DNA of 64,000 bases, taken from contig NHNY01000003.1 of assembly GCA_002786065.1 (NCBI GenBank), forward strand, positions 806,001 through 870,000. The letters are read 5' to 3'. The notes under the pieces were generated by a model. It was not told the DNA's origin. It searched no databases and saw only the letters and a program-made list of their open reading frames with translations. Below are positions 10,759 through 21,804 of this stretch, one piece after another (positions within the stretch are counted from its first letter, which is position 1; the number at the start of each line of letters is the position of its first letter). The DNA comes from Microcyclospora pomicola (lineage: Eukaryota > Ascomycota > Dothideomycetes > Capnodiales). Position numbers and translations under genes: made by a program.

Positions 10759-12498
10759 ATGGCTTCAGCTTCACCCCCGCTCAGTATCTCCTCGACCACG
10801 CCGACTGCTTCCCACCACAATCCATACCACAATTCTCCGAACAGCACCTGGCATTTCCCGGGCCCGTCATCCAAGTATCATCACCGCGAACGCAGCCAGA
10901 GCTATCAGAGCCCAAATCACAAGAGCACATACGTACCTCACGGTCCTGTGCTGAGCACCGAGAAGCGTGCTTCTCACCATCGGCGCGCCGCCAGCAGCGT
11001 CAGCTTGTTCAGTCCACCCAACAGTGAATGCGGCCGCTCCCCACTCGCGCGCTTCCATTCATACACCCCAAAGATGTCATCAAACATGTCCAGTGTGAAT
11101 AGTCGACTGCCCAGTACTCCTGCTAGAAGTCCTGAAGCACGTCGGTCGGCTTCGCTACAAGATTCACCATTCAGCGACTACTTCACGGATGACGAGAGAA
11201 ATCGTGATCGCGCTATATATGCTGTGCCCAAACCTGAAACACAGCACATTGTTATGCGGCTCCAGAAGCTGCAAGCTCAACTGTTGCGCGAGGGAGAGGG
11301 TGGTGATGTGCTGAACACGGTATGGAAGAAGATGAATGAGGTTGAAGACCAGATGCATAACGGATCTTCACATTCAAGGCCTTCACCAAGCATGCAGGAT
11401 TCCGGCTTTTTCACGGACGAAGATCATATTTCTGAAAAGGCAACCGAAGAGGACACAGTCATGGCTGAGGACAGCAAAGTTGAGGACGATAAGTTTGAGC
11501 CCTCCATGAAAAGCGACGAGGTTGAACAAAGACCACAGCCGGCCATGGAGGAAGAACTCACGGAAGTAGAAAAGCAAGCCGAACACGACTTCGCAATGCT
11601 TGAAGCACAACGTATCTTGGCCAATGTCACCAAGGCTCAAGAACAACTTCGTCGAAGATATGCCGAGTTTCGCGATCTCAACAATTCAAGTACGGACGCA
11701 ATCGAGGAGAGAGAGCAGGAACTGGAACAGCTACGATCCGAGAATGAGCGACTACGATCAGATATCGGCTTCGACCACAGCGAGCTGCTGTTCCTGAAGT
11801 TACAATTCAAAGCTCTGGAGATCGAGGTGTCGGATCTCGAAGGGAGCAAGGGTATCTCTGAGCTGAAACGAAGCAGAATCATGAAGGAGATGAAGAGCTG
11901 GCGGACTGACTGGCAAGCGGTGGAGAGAAAGTTCAAGCGAAGACTGAGCGGCTATGGCGTGCTGGCTAAGGTGGACAAGGACCTGCGCAGCGACTCGCCA
12001 ATTCCGCAACCTGCTTCGGACGAAGAGGAGGGTTGGCACTTGGAATCAGTCAAGAAGGATCTGGGTGGAACGGTGCAGAGCATCACGATACGACGACTGC
12101 AATCGTCCGGAGAGCTCACGCAGGATCAACTGCAAGAGTGTAGCTATCTCCCTCAGACTCCTACCAAGACAAGCAACGCCCCAGGCGCACCGCAAACCTT
12201 GCCTCCATCTTTACCACGGCGTCAGACCAGGGAGCAGAGCACACAGACACTGCCCCCTCCCGTCCATCACGAGCCAAGCCATCAAGACGAGCCCGAAGAC
12301 GAAGACGAACGCGAAGAGCAACCCGACCCCGCTCCAGAGCAAGATCCCACCACCACCGCGGCCCTTGTCCCGCTCGCCCGACCGGAGAAAACGCCCTGGC
12401 AGGACTTATGGACCGGCCTATCGAATCTCGCCGGTTTCGCGGGAGACGATGACGATGATGATGATTACAACAATGAAGGCGTTTTCGATGGCGTTTGA
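10759..12498 (+). CDS. Unknown coiled-coil protein with acidic C-terminus
   Basis: I do not recognise a named family. The ATG at 10759 sits in a strong context (GCCATGG) and opens the low-complexity N-terminus; the frame is open further left but that part looks like leader. The product is 579 residues: a Ser/His/Pro-rich disordered first third with SDYFTDDERNRD; an acidic middle; a coiled coil around residues 275-400 rich in Glu, Gln, Arg and Leu; then Pro-rich sequence, a hydrophobic TPWQDLWTGLSNLAGF helix and an Asp run before the stop. The amphipathic helix may contact a membrane or partner protein. Probably cytoplasmic or nuclear. Single exon. Confidence 0.75.
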   Translation: MASASPPLSISSTTPTASHHNPYHNSPNSTWHFPGPSSKYHHRERSQSYQSPNHKSTYVPHGPVLSTEKRASHHRRAASSVSLFSPPNSECGRSPLARFHSYTPKMSSNMSSVNSRLPSTPARSPEARRSASLQDSPFSDYFTDDERNRDRAIYAVPKPETQHIVMRLQKLQAQLLREGEGGDVLNTVWKKMNEVEDQMHNGSSHSRPSPSMQDSGFFTDEDHISEKATEEDTVMAEDSKVEDDKFEPSMKSDEVEQRPQPAMEEELTEVEKQAEHDFAMLEAQRILANVTKAQEQLRRRYAEFRDLNNSSTDAIEEREQELEQLRSENERLRSDIGFDHSELLFLKLQFKALEIEVSDLEGSKGISELKRSRIMKEMKSWRTDWQAVERKFKRRLSGYGVLAKVDKDLRSDSPIPQPASDEEEGWHLESVKKDLGGTVQSITIRRLQSSGELTQDQLQECSYLPQTPTKTSNAPGAPQTLPPSLPRRQTREQSTQTLPPPVHHEPSHQDEPEDEDEREEQPDPAPEQDPTTTAALVPLARPEKTPWQDLWTGLSNLAGFAGDDDDDDDYNNEGVFDGV

Positions 12499-13040
12499 GC
12501 TTGCCATCGCTGCCACGTCTATCCTCACTTTACCCCGAACTAATACCCTCCGGCTGGATAGATAGAGAGATAGGTGTAGATCGATCCGAAACGAAGTTAT
12601 TCTTCATCATGACATCAGTTGGCGAGGAGGGCGAGTTTACTTCCTGATATGTTAGCTGTGTCAAGCCCCTTCCTGGTTTGTTTGACCGCTCGATCTGCGT
12701 CTCACTCGTCATTGCTATTCTTCGATCAGCCACTTGATTGTGTGATCTTTCTGGTGCCCGAACGTGGTTTGAGGCAATGGCGAGACTACAACAATTCAGA
12801 ATGATCCAGGGTAGCAGGACTATACGAGGCTAAGCATATCATGCGAAATGAGCGAAGGACAATGTAAGGTAAAGGCCGACCTGTATGAGCATGATTCATT
12901 TCCTTCTCTCCTCTAAACGCAGGGATGGAACATGTATCTACAATTGCGGCGGACGGTACACAGATGGACGAAAGCAGATGCGTCAACACGACCCTTCTTG
13001 TATAATGCAAGACCAAAGCAAACGACAACCCAAATCACGT
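12499..13040. other. Convergent 3' region, coiled-coil gene / V-ATPase B
   Basis: About 0.54 kb between convergent stop codons with no supported gene, likely the two 3' untranslated regions. Confidence 0.45.
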
Positions 13041-14862
13041 CTATGCATCAATAAGGTTCTCCTCCGCCTGGCCGTTCTGCTTGGTGCCCTCCTCCTCGCC
13101 GTTATCGCGGGTGTCCTTCTTGCTCTTACGCTGGTAGAACTCATCGAGGACCTTCTTGGGGATACGGTTCAGCAGGTCCTTGGGGAAGATGCGCAGCAGT
13201 TCCCAGGCCTGGTCGAGGCCGTCGTAGATGCTACGCTTCTCGTACGCGCCCTGCGAGATGTACGTCTTCTCGAACTTGTCGAGGAACTCGAGCGAGAGCT
13301 TGTCTTCGCTGGACAAGGCCTCCTCACCGACGACGGCTTTCATCGAGGCCGCGTCACGGCCGATGGCGTACTTGGCGTACAGCTGGTTGGAAACATCGGA
13401 GTGGTCTTTGCGCGTGTGGCCCTCACCGATGGCCGACTTCATGAGACGCGAGAGCGAGGGGAGGACGTTGATGGGTGGGTAGACACCCTTGTTGTACAGC
13501 GCACGATCGACGAAGATCTGGCCTTCCGTGATGTATCCCGTCAAATCGGGGATTGGATGGGTGATATCTGGAAGAATTCGTCAGCGCGTTCGGAAAATTT
13601 GTAGGTATTGCTCGCTTCTTACCATCGTTCGGCATGGTCAAGATCGGAATCTGAGTGATGGAGCCGTTACGACCCTCCACACGACCAGCACGTTCATAAA
13701 TGGTGGACAAATCAGTGTACATGTAACCTGGGTAGCCACGACGACCAGGTACTTCCTCTCGAGCGGCGGAAACTTCTCGGAGGGCATCACAGTAGGACGA
13801 AAGATCAGTAAGAATGACCAGGACGTGCTTTTCCAGTTGGTAGGCGTAGTATTCAGCAGTTGTCAGTGCGAGGCGCGGCGTGATGATACGTTCGATGCTG
13901 CAAGCATGTCAGTAATTCACTGAACCATCAATATCGCTCCGAAACTCACGTCGGGTCATTGGCCAAGTTCAGGAAGAGCGTGACACGCTCCATACTGCCG
14001 TTCTCCTCGAAGTCACGAGTGAAGAACCGGGCGGTCTCCAAGTTAACACCCATGGCGCCGAACACGATCGAGAAGTTCTCTTCGTGGCCGTCGTGCGTGC
14101 CTTTGTTGGTGATGCCCTGCTTTTGTACCAAACCTGCCTGTCTGCAAATCTGGGCTGCAATCTCGTTGTGCGGCAGACCAGCGGAGGAGAAGATGGGGAT
14201 CTTCTGACCACGAGCGATGGAGTTCATGGTATCGATGGCCGAGATACCGGTAGCGATCATCTCTTCGGGGTAGACACGGGCATATGGGTTGATGGGCGAG
14301 CCGTTGATGTCGAGGTAGTCTTCTGCCAGCACTTTCGGACCCTTATCAATAGCACGTCCGGAGCCATCGAATGTGCGACCAAGCATGTCCTCGGAGACAC
14401 CGAGCTTGAGATTGTGGCCGGTAAACTCGACTTTGGTCTGTCTTGGGTTAGACGTACACCTTACGAAGAGGGGTGTGGGTATGTGTATCTGACCTTCTTG
14501 ACATCAATACCAGATGTGCCCTCGAACACCTGCACAACGGCACGATTGCCTAGATCGGCTCATTAGCATCCCTCACTTGTCATGATGTTCTCCCTTTCTG
14601 GTGTCCATTCGCTACATACCTCTTGCCTCAAGCACTTGCCCACTTCGCTCGGTGCCATCGGGCAGTGTCAGGGAAACGATCTCGTTGAACCGTGGGAATT
14701 TGACCTGCACAAATGGTAGATCAGCGTCCATCCGCACGCCCGGCAATCACTCTCCAAGCCTCTCACATTCTCCAAGATGACCAAAGGACCATTGACACCA
14801 CCAATGGTGTTATATCTTATCCGTGGCTTCACGGACATCATCCTGGGATCGTCGCCAGCCAT
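13041..14862 (-). CDS. vma-2: V-type proton ATPase subunit B
   Basis: Non-catalytic nucleotide-binding subunit of the V1 sector that acidifies vacuoles and endosomes. Six exons (14767..14862, 14620..14704, 14494..14549, 13950..14437, 13623..13897, 13041..13567) sum to 508 residues, the usual size. The start is followed by [20 protein letters not shown], the family N-terminus. Conserved blocks include [33 protein letters not shown] (degenerate P-loop position), [31 protein letters not shown] and [19 protein letters not shown]. The C-terminal tail is Lys/Glu-rich. The nearest gene to the right is over 2 kb away in the opposite direction. Confidence 0.97.
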
Positions 14863-16922
14863 TGCTGCTGTTGTCGCTTGCTTCTGCCTTTTTCAAGTTG
14901 AGTCGGAGCTCCGTTACGAGCAAAGACAGGGAGCGGTATCGCCGTGTCGAGGGTAGCGGAAGAGTATGGAGCGCTGCGAGGAGATGGACGGCTTGGGTAG
15001 ATAGAGAGAGTGTATGTACATGAAGCTAGAGGAACCCAAGCTCGACGAAGCGACGTCAAGGCCGCCGCACCGCCACCAACACGGGATGGTCCATGGCTGG
15101 GAGATAGCGGGAAAACTTCAAACTCCAAACCTCGAGTATGAAGCGGAAGATGATGGTGGGTGAGTCGCTACAATGTGTACATATAGCACGCATGCACACG
15201 TAGATGATATGAAGGTCTGTTGAAAGTGAAAACTTGGATTGAACATCTATGTACGGACAGCTACGACACTCGCATGAAGCTCATGTCACATATACTACTG
15301 GATAGGAATCATGATCTGTATTTCTCAAGTCAGCAGGGTTCTCGTAGGCAAGAGAAGAAAAGGCTGATTGCTGAATATGCTGGGAGGTCAGACATCCAAG
15401 GAAGATTATACGCCCATAACACCGTCTGTTAGGTTCGTGCGACGGCTCGCGTGGAAACTGCGAATGTGGAAAAGTTTTTCATCATCCCAGCAGAGTGGCA
15501 GTGTGTTGACGAGGGAAAAATTCTGTGACTGACCTGATGTGCCTTCCACTGGCAATGACTGTGAAGATGCCAGATCTTGCAATGAGAGTATGTGCACGGG
15601 ATCTACCTGTTTCTTCATCTAGATCGTGTCAGCTTCGGTCCTCGTTCCTCGACGGCGAAGGTGAATGACGAGACGGTGGATCGAGTGTAGTCAGGCAAAA
15701 GTTACTGGCAAGTATACATCCGCCTTTGGAGCGGACGAGCAGTCGAGATTTCTTCAAGGGCGACTCAGTTGGGAAAAGAAGACAATGGTTATGTGTATCA
15801 TCACACGATGGACTGGAGCTGTGAAATGGTGAGCAGAACGTACTTGGAATGAGAGCTCTGGCGCATCAGTCACGACTAGCCAAGCACCGACAGCGGCGCC
15901 CAGAGTCATGGACTGATGCCAGCTGCGGCTGCAAAGGCCAGAGCATGCAGGTGTGTTGAAGCACGAGATGAAGATGAAGTTGTGTTGAGCTGGAACAATA
16001 ACAGTTATAGAAAAAGTACCGAGATCTTTGGTGAAGAACGGAAAGGCGCGCGGACGCGTTCCGCTTCCTACACGACACCGGACTGCATAAGTCGCGGTAG
16101 CTCTACTGAGGACAGAAGTCTGTGGCAAGTCCCTTATGAGTCGGGTTCACGATCGGATGCAAAGCCAGATCAGTCCGTCATGTAGTCACTACGATTGAGT
16201 GATGCTGTCGGTTGGTCATCGCGCAATAGGTCCAACACTGTCTGCGTGCGGTGTCTGGTGGAAGACAATACATACTGTGAGTCTGTGACACGTTATGCGG
16301 TTCACGTGATGCCGGCTTTGGTGGAACACGCGAGGCCGTCCACGACTTTTCCCCGTCTAACTGGTGCTTGTCCAACCACCTCGACGACAACGACCGCTCC
16401 CCACCACCCCGTCAGGCCTTCTCCTCACCATCGCGCTGCAATAGTCGCGCCCTCTATTGTTTTCCCTTCTCGTGAGGGACTGGCATCAACTGTGCCCGTT
16501 CGCCACCTCCCAGCTCACGCGCGCGTTGTTGGGTTAAGCATCACTTTCGATCGCGCCTCTCGCTTGTTCGCCGGCGGATCGACCTGCATACGATAATTCC
16601 CGACCTCAACAACATCACCCATCCCCGACACTCACCCCCGTGAGTGCTCTCCGGCGAGTTGTGCGCGCTGTATGTCCAGCGCTTCGTGAAAGCACGTCTG
16701 CGAACCCAAGCATCGTCCTGCCTTGACAACCTCGAGCACGTGTGTCGCAGTACCGGCTCGGCAGCGCAACACTCTATGCATTGTCACCCATACATCAACA
16801 ACGCTGCGCGAGCGCTCCAGGGCCGGCAGCCGGACGTTGGGACCATTCTCGGCCACTGTCCAACGATTGCGACCCATCTCTCATAGCGACGAGCTTCGCA
16901 CTGCACGTGAGGACTTGGCGAG
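14863..16922. other. Long divergent intergenic region, vma-2 / LDB gene
   Basis: About 2.1 kb without a supported gene. From about 16,330 to 16,920 the top strand is C/T-rich with short out-of-phase frames, as expected of a long leader of the downstream regulator. The remainder shows nothing I can name. Confidence 0.45.
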
Positions 16923-19558
16923 ATGATGGCAGCATACCAGCCGCAGCCCGGCGGCATGCACCCCGGGATGCAAGGCCACGGCCATCCGACGATGGCACCG
17001 AATCCAGGCCAACATATGGCCCAGCCGATGATGCATTCGGGCGTGTCAGGACCGGGTCAACCTCATGTCACCCAGGCTGGTGCTATGATGGGAATACCTG
17101 GTGCGAACGGCATGTTTCAACCAGGAATACCAGGCGGACAGCCACCAGGAGCTGTGGGTGGAATACCGGGGCAGGTGGGCATGGGTGGTCAGGCCATGTC
17201 TCACATGACCCCACAACAGCAGGCGATGATGCTACAGCAACAGCAGCAGCATCTCCATACGCAAAGTGAGTCTTGTCTTTCATTTTCAGCAGAGAGCCGT
17301 GCCATTCATTTCCGACCAAGAAAGGCTGGCTGCAATACGATTCGCGGCATGATCTCAGACGAAGCGTATCGCGTACGCCATTGCTGAGCGCAAGACTTCC
17401 GAGACTTCTTGTGTATGATCATAACTTCTGTAAAAGCCATGCTTGCTGACGATAATCTACACAGTGAACCCGCAGCTGGCCCTACAACACCAGCAGCAGC
17501 AGCAGCAGCAGCAATTACAGCAACAACATTTGGCACAACAGCAACAACAGCAACACCAAAGACAAATGCAGGCCTTGCGACAGATGCAACAGGGTGCAAT
17601 GCCGAACATGGGCGCGTCACGCATTCAACAACTCAGCAACGCCAATGCTCATCCTGCCATGCCGGTGCAACTTACACAAAACCTTGCAGACCAGCAACTA
17701 CGTTTAGAACGCGCGCATGCCCAGCAGCAGCAACACCAAGCTCAGCAGCAACAACAACAGCAACAGCAACAAGTGCAACACCAACAGCAGCAGCAGCAGC
17801 AGCAACAACAACAGCAAGCAGCGCAACAGCAGCAGCAACAACAGCAACAACAGCAGCAGCAGCAGCAGCAGCAAGCACAACAGCACCAGAACCAACAACA
17901 GCAGCAGCACTTATTGGCAATGCAACATGCCAACTCCCAACAAAGCAATCAAGGTCAGCCTACTCCTCAAGCCCAACAAGCTGGTCAGTCTGGGCAAGCT
18001 CCACAGATGCGACCACAGTCTCGAACGGCCAACCCGGGCGAGCAGAACCAAGCCCCGCCGCAGCTGCACCCGCAACAAGGTCTTCAAGGACAGCCGCAAC
18101 AGCCAACTCCCCAGCCTACGCCTCAAACAAGCCAGCAACAACAGCCGCAACCAACTCCACAGCAACAACAACAGCAACAACAAGCCGCGCAAGCAAATGC
18201 ACTGCGACAAAGACAGCATGCAGCAATGCAACAGAAGATGTTGATGATGCAGTCAGCTCAGGCTCATGCGCAGGCGCAGGCTGCGCAACAGGAGCAACAA
18301 CGACCTGGGGCTACGATCTTGCGTATCCTCTTGCTGGGAGATGATTTGGCTCGGTTCAATGTTGACAATGGTCAAGACATTGTAGCGTGGAATGCCATGG
18401 TTGACAAACACTTTGCTCCAGATGCCCGGTTCCTGCACAGCGCCGGCGTCGGGCATCCGACGCAGAAGTCAAAGACATTCGAGGTTCCCAGATCTAACAT
18501 TGCGCGTTATTTCTGGACTTACTTCGACTCTGGGGCGTCGTCGTTGAAGCTCCACATCGAAGGCGCACGGGAGACTCACTCAGCCAACGGGCGATTGATT
18601 GTGGACTGCCAACAGTTCACTCTTACGGTAACATACCCGTCAGGTGCGAGGCTGGAGATGAGTGGCGCGCTCAAAGGTACATTCACATCAACAACTTTCA
18701 TCGAGAGCTTGGAGATCCAACAAAAGACCGCCGAGGAAGTGCTGTCGAGGTCGGCAATCGAAAAAGTGCTGGATGACTGGACGCAAACTATTTCGACGAA
18801 GAGTCCCAAGATGACCAAGAATAAGCTGTCGAAAACGCAGCAGAAACTACAACAGAACAATGAAACCCTTACGATAGACAGTTTCCCGAAGACACCCAAG
18901 AGCGACATGGGCGTGACATCACGGGTGCAGCAATTCTTGGAGGTGGGTTGTCTGTCATACAATGCGTAACGTGGTTCGTGTACTGATTGAAAGGATATAG
19001 ATTGGAGAAACAATGCTACTCATGGGAGATCTCATGTCCTTTTCGCAGGAACACAAGATGAGGCCCGAGTCGGCACTTGAAGCACTCGTTGCACAGTACG
19101 AGAATCAAGCCATGAATGGAAACCCGCAGATCCACCTGCCCCCCAATGGTGCTCCTCTTGGCCAAAGAACACCGAGCATGCAGAACATGCACATGGCACA
19201 GAACAACCAAGGGAACTTTGTCTCTCCTTCGATGTCGCATATGAACCTGCCCAACGGCATGAATGGATCTCCTCATATCCCACACAACAATGGGTTACAA
19301 CCCGGCATGGGCATGCAGCCAATCTCCCACACTCCATCTCCACACCAAAGTAATATGGCGGCACCCTCGATGATGGCTCAGGTCTCACAACAAGGCACCA
19401 ACAGCTCCACCGCGAGCGCAAACACTAGCCCGCAAGTGAACAACAAGCGCCGACGAAGCACTGTTAAGCTTGAAGATGACAATCCTGGTGCACCTGAATC
19501 TGGCAACCGTGTCAAGCCTAGTCCGCGGTTGAACAAGAAATCCAAACCCGGTGGATGA
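16923..19558 (+). CDS. ptaB: LIM-domain-binding co-regulator (PtaB / LDB / SEUSS type)
   Basis: Nuclear scaffold that in Aspergillus works with SomA in adhesion and development; related proteins are yeast Mfg1, animal LDB1 and plant SEUSS. Exons 16923..17265, 17465..18942 and 19001..19558 give 792 residues. The N-terminus is Met/Gly/Pro/Gln-rich, then come about 280 residues dominated by polyglutamine. The LIM-binding/dimerisation domain follows, starting at ATILRILLLGDDLARF and including NIARYFWTYFDSGASSLKL and RLIVDCQQFTLTVTYPSGARLEM. The tail is Asn/Met/Pro-rich and ends in a basic KRRRS and KKSK stretch, a likely nuclear signal. The third exon resumes the domain in phase (GETMLLMGDLM). 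Role inferred from family. Confidence 0.92.
17488..18300 (+). repeat. Mixed CAG/CAA polyglutamine tract
   Basis: In-frame runs of CAG and CAA, densest at about 17,720-17,910, encode interrupted polyglutamine within the LDB-type regulator. The codon mixture rather than pure CAG suggests selection for the amino acid and limits slippage. Length is likely to vary between strains. Confidence 0.85.
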
Positions 19559-21804
19559 ACCAACGGCACCGCTCTGGACTACATGTTGATGATTACGTTA
19601 CTTTATCTGGCCCTCCAGTAGGTCCGGCGTCGTCCCGCTTGTCTGGAGACACCAAAGAACCTAATCCCTATGATCTGTCGCACAACACATATCTTGCTTT
19701 CCCCGAATTGACTCTAGCGGAACCTTCGAACCTTCCAAGCGCGGCGTCTCGACCTCTTTTTCTCGTCCATCTTACGCGCTGTACCCACCACCAATCTTGG
19801 CCATTTCTGGAATATTGGATTGCTCATCCTCAAAGGCGTCTTCCAGGAACCGGAATGTTCTGGATATCCCACCAATATTTTTTGGGGTATCATCGGAGCA
19901 ACATATTTATGTGGAATGGTTCTTCTCCTTCTGCTTCTCCTTCGTGTGGGCTGGCGCCGGAAAATTGCGTACACCATCCTGATGTTCCGTCCTCGATATC
20001 CAACCTGAATCTGTTCCATCGACTCGCGAGCTTCTCTTCTTGCCTGTTGTCGTGTGTACTTCTTCTCCTCAGCTCTTTGCAGATCTTGTCTTGGGATTGG
20101 CGTTCTGAAAGTCAAACTCGAATCGCCACCATCTCCTGCGCTGGGTATGCCGGGATCTCCGCAGCATGCAGCTCGATCCTAGTCAGGATTCAAGCGAAGC
20201 GCAGCAAAGAGACAATCAGAGTCCTGCCACTGAAGATCCCACGGTTTCCAGTCATCCCAACGACAAGAAGCCTTGGAAAAGCGATAGCGAGAGCGAGCAA
20301 GAGAAGATGTCGAGCACACCAACTTTTAGTTCCCACTGTATGAATATCACCTACTTTCCACCACCTACCATAATGCACGACGTTCTCCTTCCTCTTCCAC
20401 GACCATCGTCCCCGTGATCCCTCTTGTTCCCTGCCTCTGTCGTCTCCGTCACGCGTCAAGCCAATTCTTGTAGGATCTATGATTTCCCTATACATGAAAC
20501 CCTAATCCCTATCCTCCACATTCCTTCCCCCCGCCGACTCCTTCCACTCCGTGCATGGGATCGCAAAGCATATGTCGGCACCCAAGCACCTGCAGGCTAC
20601 AAACTTTTCCTTCCCCTTCAGCTTCGAGAAAGTGTACGGCTCCACCCCCCTGTCTCACACGGCATCATCGTATCCAAGCGTCCTTTCCATCCGGGAGGGG
20701 GCATATAGGGAGAGGGAACAGTTACCGTCGTCATCACGATGTCCATGGAGATGGACGTGCTGTGCAATGCCAATGCATGATGTCGCGCGGTCGTGGGGAT
20801 GTCATGTAGCAAGCATCACTCGAGGCCCAGGTTGAGCTTGCGAAGACTACAAAGTTAGAACACGAGCATGATGATAGTCATGGTTTGTTTAGCTGCAGGC
20901 ACCATATTATGACATGTCAGGAGAATGAGGGAGGTTGAGGATTGGGAGATATTGTGCTGGGCAGAGTAGATAGGGGCAGGGTAAGCTGGAGAGTGAAGAC
21001 GTGGGTCAATGGGAGTTCGGATGGTTATTGAGATGGAGTTCGACCGATGATCTGTGTAGTTTCATTAGTTTATGTATGTATGTATGTCTACTCCCGGGCT
21101 GCTCCTCATCGGGACGACAGGGGTGAAGGTTTACAAGACGAGGAAGACGAGGGAAACGAGAAGTAACAGTGGTGGTGAGGAAGGAGTATACAGTAGCACA
21201 TAGCTCGGTCTACGTATCTTAGCCGAACGACATGCGAGGGATGTATCATGTGGTGGACTAGAGGTATGCCCGCGAATGCAACGCAACATACTGTACGCCG
21301 CCCGTGCGCCGACGAGGCCGAGCATACACCCCACCGAGTCCATACCATGATGATATCGTCGGTCGGAGTATCAGTGCCGTGGTGATCTCCTCGGCAGACG
21401 TCCATGCAGCAGGACGTGGGTGGTAGGTTCGGGGACGGCAACCCCCCAATCCGACGTGCGTTGATGCGGGCGTTGAAGAGTTTTCCATGCCGGAAAGCGC
21501 AGATGCGATTGGGGGCACGCGACCTCCTACCCGACTGGACCGGAGACCCTGCATCTTCGTTGTCTGAGTTGGGGCCGAACGAGAAACCCCATGCCGTTGG
21601 TCGAGGAAGAGGGCAATGCCGTGCAGACCACCCACCTGCGCGCCGATGCATGGAGGTCTCTCCGACCGGCAGGGACTTGGGATGCGAGAAGCGATGGATG
21701 TAGTTCATCCCACGGGACGGGGGTAGATGATGATGGCGACGCAGGAAATGTGGGCACGCGACACAACATGACCATCGGGAAATCTCAACCGTGATGACTC
21801 TTGT
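19559..21804. other. Long convergent region, LDB gene / ATE1
   Basis: About 2.2 kb between convergent stop codons. Some frames are open for 130-260 codons (for example 19555..20343 plus strand and 21106..21708 minus strand), but their composition is erratic and no motif is visible, so I do not call them. A (TATG)4 microsatellite lies at 21071-21087. Long 3' untranslated regions or a non-coding transcript are possible. Confidence 0.4.
21071..21087 (+). repeat. (TATG)n microsatellite
   Basis: Four tandem TATG units in intergenic sequence. Confidence 0.8.

Noticed and set aside
17672-17948. Minus-strand poly-Leu, poly-Ala and poly-Cys frames
   Set aside because: Artefacts of reading the CAG/CAA tract on the opposite strand.
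19555-20343. 262-codon plus-strand frame after the LDB gene
   Set aside because: It starts inside the stop region of that gene, has erratic composition and no domain. More likely 3' untranslated sequence.
21106-21708. 200-codon minus-strand frame between convergent genes
   Set aside because: His/Ser/Arg/Cys-rich without motif, with equally long frames overlapping on the same strand; typical of chance in GC-rich DNA.
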